From contig WRKA01000141.1 in the NCBI GenBank assembly GCA_009778265.1, positions 1 to 7,001 on the forward strand: a DNA stretch of 7,001 nt, given 5' to 3'. The stretch comes from Methanomassiliicoccaceae archaeon. GTDB lineage: Archaea > Thermoplasmatota > Thermoplasmata > Methanomassiliicoccales > Methanomethylophilaceae. The translations under genes were made by a program, and so were the position numbers. This document shows positions 6,039-7,001 of the stretch, piece after piece. Below the pieces are notes generated by a model. It saw only the letters and a program-made list of their open reading frames with translations. It ran no database searches and was not told the DNA's origin. Position 1 is the stretch's first letter. Every line of letters begins with the position of its first letter.

Positions 6039-6064
6039 CATGTACCGGCTTCCTTTTGCGGCCA

Positions 6065-6862
6065 TCACGGTCTGCTCCTGAATCTCTTCGGAAGAACGTA
6101 TAATTCACCGTCGTTATCGAAGCCCACGGAAGCGCTCACTTCGTACACCTCTTCTATCAGTTCGGACGTTATCACTTCCTTCGGATCGCCGATCGCCACT
6201 ATCTCTCCTTTCTTCATAATGATACATAGATCGCAGTACCTCGCCATTAACGATATGTCGTGTTCCGCGACCATGATCGACATATCCTTTTTGACCATGT
6301 ACTGAAGATATTCCATCACTTCCAGCTTATATCTCATATCAAGGTGCGACGTAGGTTCGTCGACGAGCATGAGTCTCGGCTCCTGAACGTATGCTTTCGC
6401 GATCAGCACACGCTGCCTTTCTCCCGATGAGAGCATATTCAGCGGTCTGTCCTTCAGATGATCGACGCCGAACTTCTTTAACGTCTCTTCTACCAGCGTT
6501 TCATCATCCTCCGTTTCCCACCAGACGTTCTGAAGATACGGATAACGGCCCAACATCACCGTCTCGAAAACCGTTAATCCGAAACTTGCTTTCAGTTCTG
6601 CGGGAACGTTGGACATTATGCGCGCGACCTGCGCCGGCGTTTTGTTGAGTATCGTCTCGCCGTCCACGAGTATGTCCCCGGATGATGTCTTATGCATCAT
6701 GTTGATGCACTTCATCATCGTCGTCTTTCCGCAGCCGTTCGGCCCTATGAGGCCGACGAGCATTCCGGAACCGATCTTGTACGATACGTCCTTCACAGCA
6801 TGGAATCCGTTCTCGTATCTTTTGTTCAATCCCCTTAATTCTAAAAGCGGCGTATCATCCAT
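6065..6862 (-). CDS. ABC transporter ATP-binding protein, FecE/BtuD family
   Basis: This 265-residue ATPase subunit of an importer for iron chelates, haem or corrinoids acts on the cytoplasmic face with the permease encoded just upstream. Walker A GPNGCGKTT is at 40-48, the signature LSSGERQRV at 144-152, Walker B RLMLVDEP at 163-170, the D-loop SHLD at 172-175 and the switch histidine H201 in AEHD. The Q-loop position is odd: family members usually read VPQ, whereas this one reads VPAE (86-89) before FGLTVFETVMLGR, so the conserved glutamine is absent. The ATG overlaps the end of the permease gene by eight bases, and GGGAGGATG lies just upstream. The adjacent cobamide operon, including the CbiZ salvage function, makes a corrinoid (BtuD-like) substrate reasonable, but iron chelates are equally compatible with the sequence. 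Confidence 0.9.
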   Translation of the reverse strand: MDDTPLLELRGLNKRYENGFHAVKDVSYKIGSGMLVGLIGPNGCGKTTMMKCINMMHKTSSGDILVDGETILNKTPAQVARIMSNVPAELKASFGLTVFETVMLGRYPYLQNVWWETEDDETLVEETLKKFGVDHLKDRPLNMLSSGERQRVLIAKAYVQEPRLMLVDEPTSHLDMRYKLEVMEYLQYMVKKDMSIMVAEHDISLMARYCDLCIIMKKGEIVAIGDPKEVITSELIEEVYEVSASVGFDNDGELYVLPKRFRSRP

Positions 6863-7001
6863 CGTACATCCTCCCTCTTCTTATCAAAAGATATGCGAAC
6901 ACGGGCACCCCTATTATCGTTGTGATAGCACCTACGGGAAGTTCCTGCGGCACCATGAGCATCTTCGCCAAAAGATCGGCGATCATCATCATACACCCTC
7001 C
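6855..7001 (-). CDS. FecCD/BtuC-type ABC transporter permease, C-terminal fragment
   Basis: The last 48 codons of a gene that enters from the right edge; the frame is open from base 7001 to TGA at 6855-6857. The peptide contains IADLLAKMLMVPQELPVGAI followed by TTIIGVPVFAYLLIRR, the standard C-terminus of FecCD/BtuC permeases: a helix, the (P/A)xELPVG turn, then a last membrane helix with basic residues after it. It overlaps the ATPase start by eight bases, so the two subunits are translationally coupled. The substrate cannot be told from this fragment. Confidence 0.88.
   Translation of the reverse strand, partial: GGCMMMIADLLAKMLMVPQELPVGAITTIIGVPVFAYLLIRRGRMYDG

Noticed and set aside
1..7001. 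CRISPR array, tRNA or rRNA genes, insertion sequences
   Set aside because: No spaced direct repeats, cloverleaf-like segments, rRNA sequence, transposase frame or terminal inverted repeats were seen on either strand.

Overview
The window reads as archaeal chromosomal DNA, most likely from a methanogen-type euryarchaeon. The evidence is an archaeal CobY nucleotidyltransferase, a CbiS-type CbiZ-CobZ fusion, a TATA-like box placed for leaderless transcription, and GGAGG/GGTGAT-type ribosome sites. A host-associated Methanomassiliicoccales-like lineage is a plausible guess, but nothing here proves the taxon. Every gene recognised is on the minus strand, so the layout is described from high to low coordinates.

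7001-6065: the 3' end of a BtuC/FecD-type permease gene, overlapping a complete FecE/BtuD-type ABC ATPase. Together they are part of an importer for a metal chelate or corrinoid. Its position next to cobamide genes suggests corrinoid uptake, but the sequence does not show the substrate.

6050-5194: a small two-gene cassette with its own TATA box. It has a 62-residue acidic protein with a GTG start, probably leaderless. Directly after it, in the same frame and separated only by TGA, is a 205-residue protein whose N-terminus carries PARP-like ADP-ribosyltransferase signatures (FHG, then LGKGTYF). It looks like an accessory toxin-antitoxin or effector-type module inserted between two corrinoid-related operons. 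It is the best candidate in the window for something undescribed.

5193-5071: an intergenic segment with a 30-bp imperfect hairpin and a possible promoter for the operon that follows.

5070-282: a compact five-gene operon for the late steps of adenosylcobamide synthesis and salvage, cobD - cbiB - cbiS - cobS - cobY. The last four genes overlap at their junctions. CobD makes aminopropanol phosphate and CbiB joins it to cobyric acid. The CbiZ half of CbiS recovers cobyric acid from salvaged cobinamide. CobY activates AdoCbi-P with GTP, CobS joins it to alpha-ribazole phosphate, and the CobZ half of CbiS removes the phosphate. Corrin-ring genes, cobyric acid synthase and a lower-ligand phosphoribosyltransferase are not in the window.

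281-1: an AT-rich 186-bp intergenic stretch with a perfect 15-bp palindrome, then the first 31 codons of a BRO-N/DinD-like gene running off the left edge. This is a second accessory gene flanking the operon.
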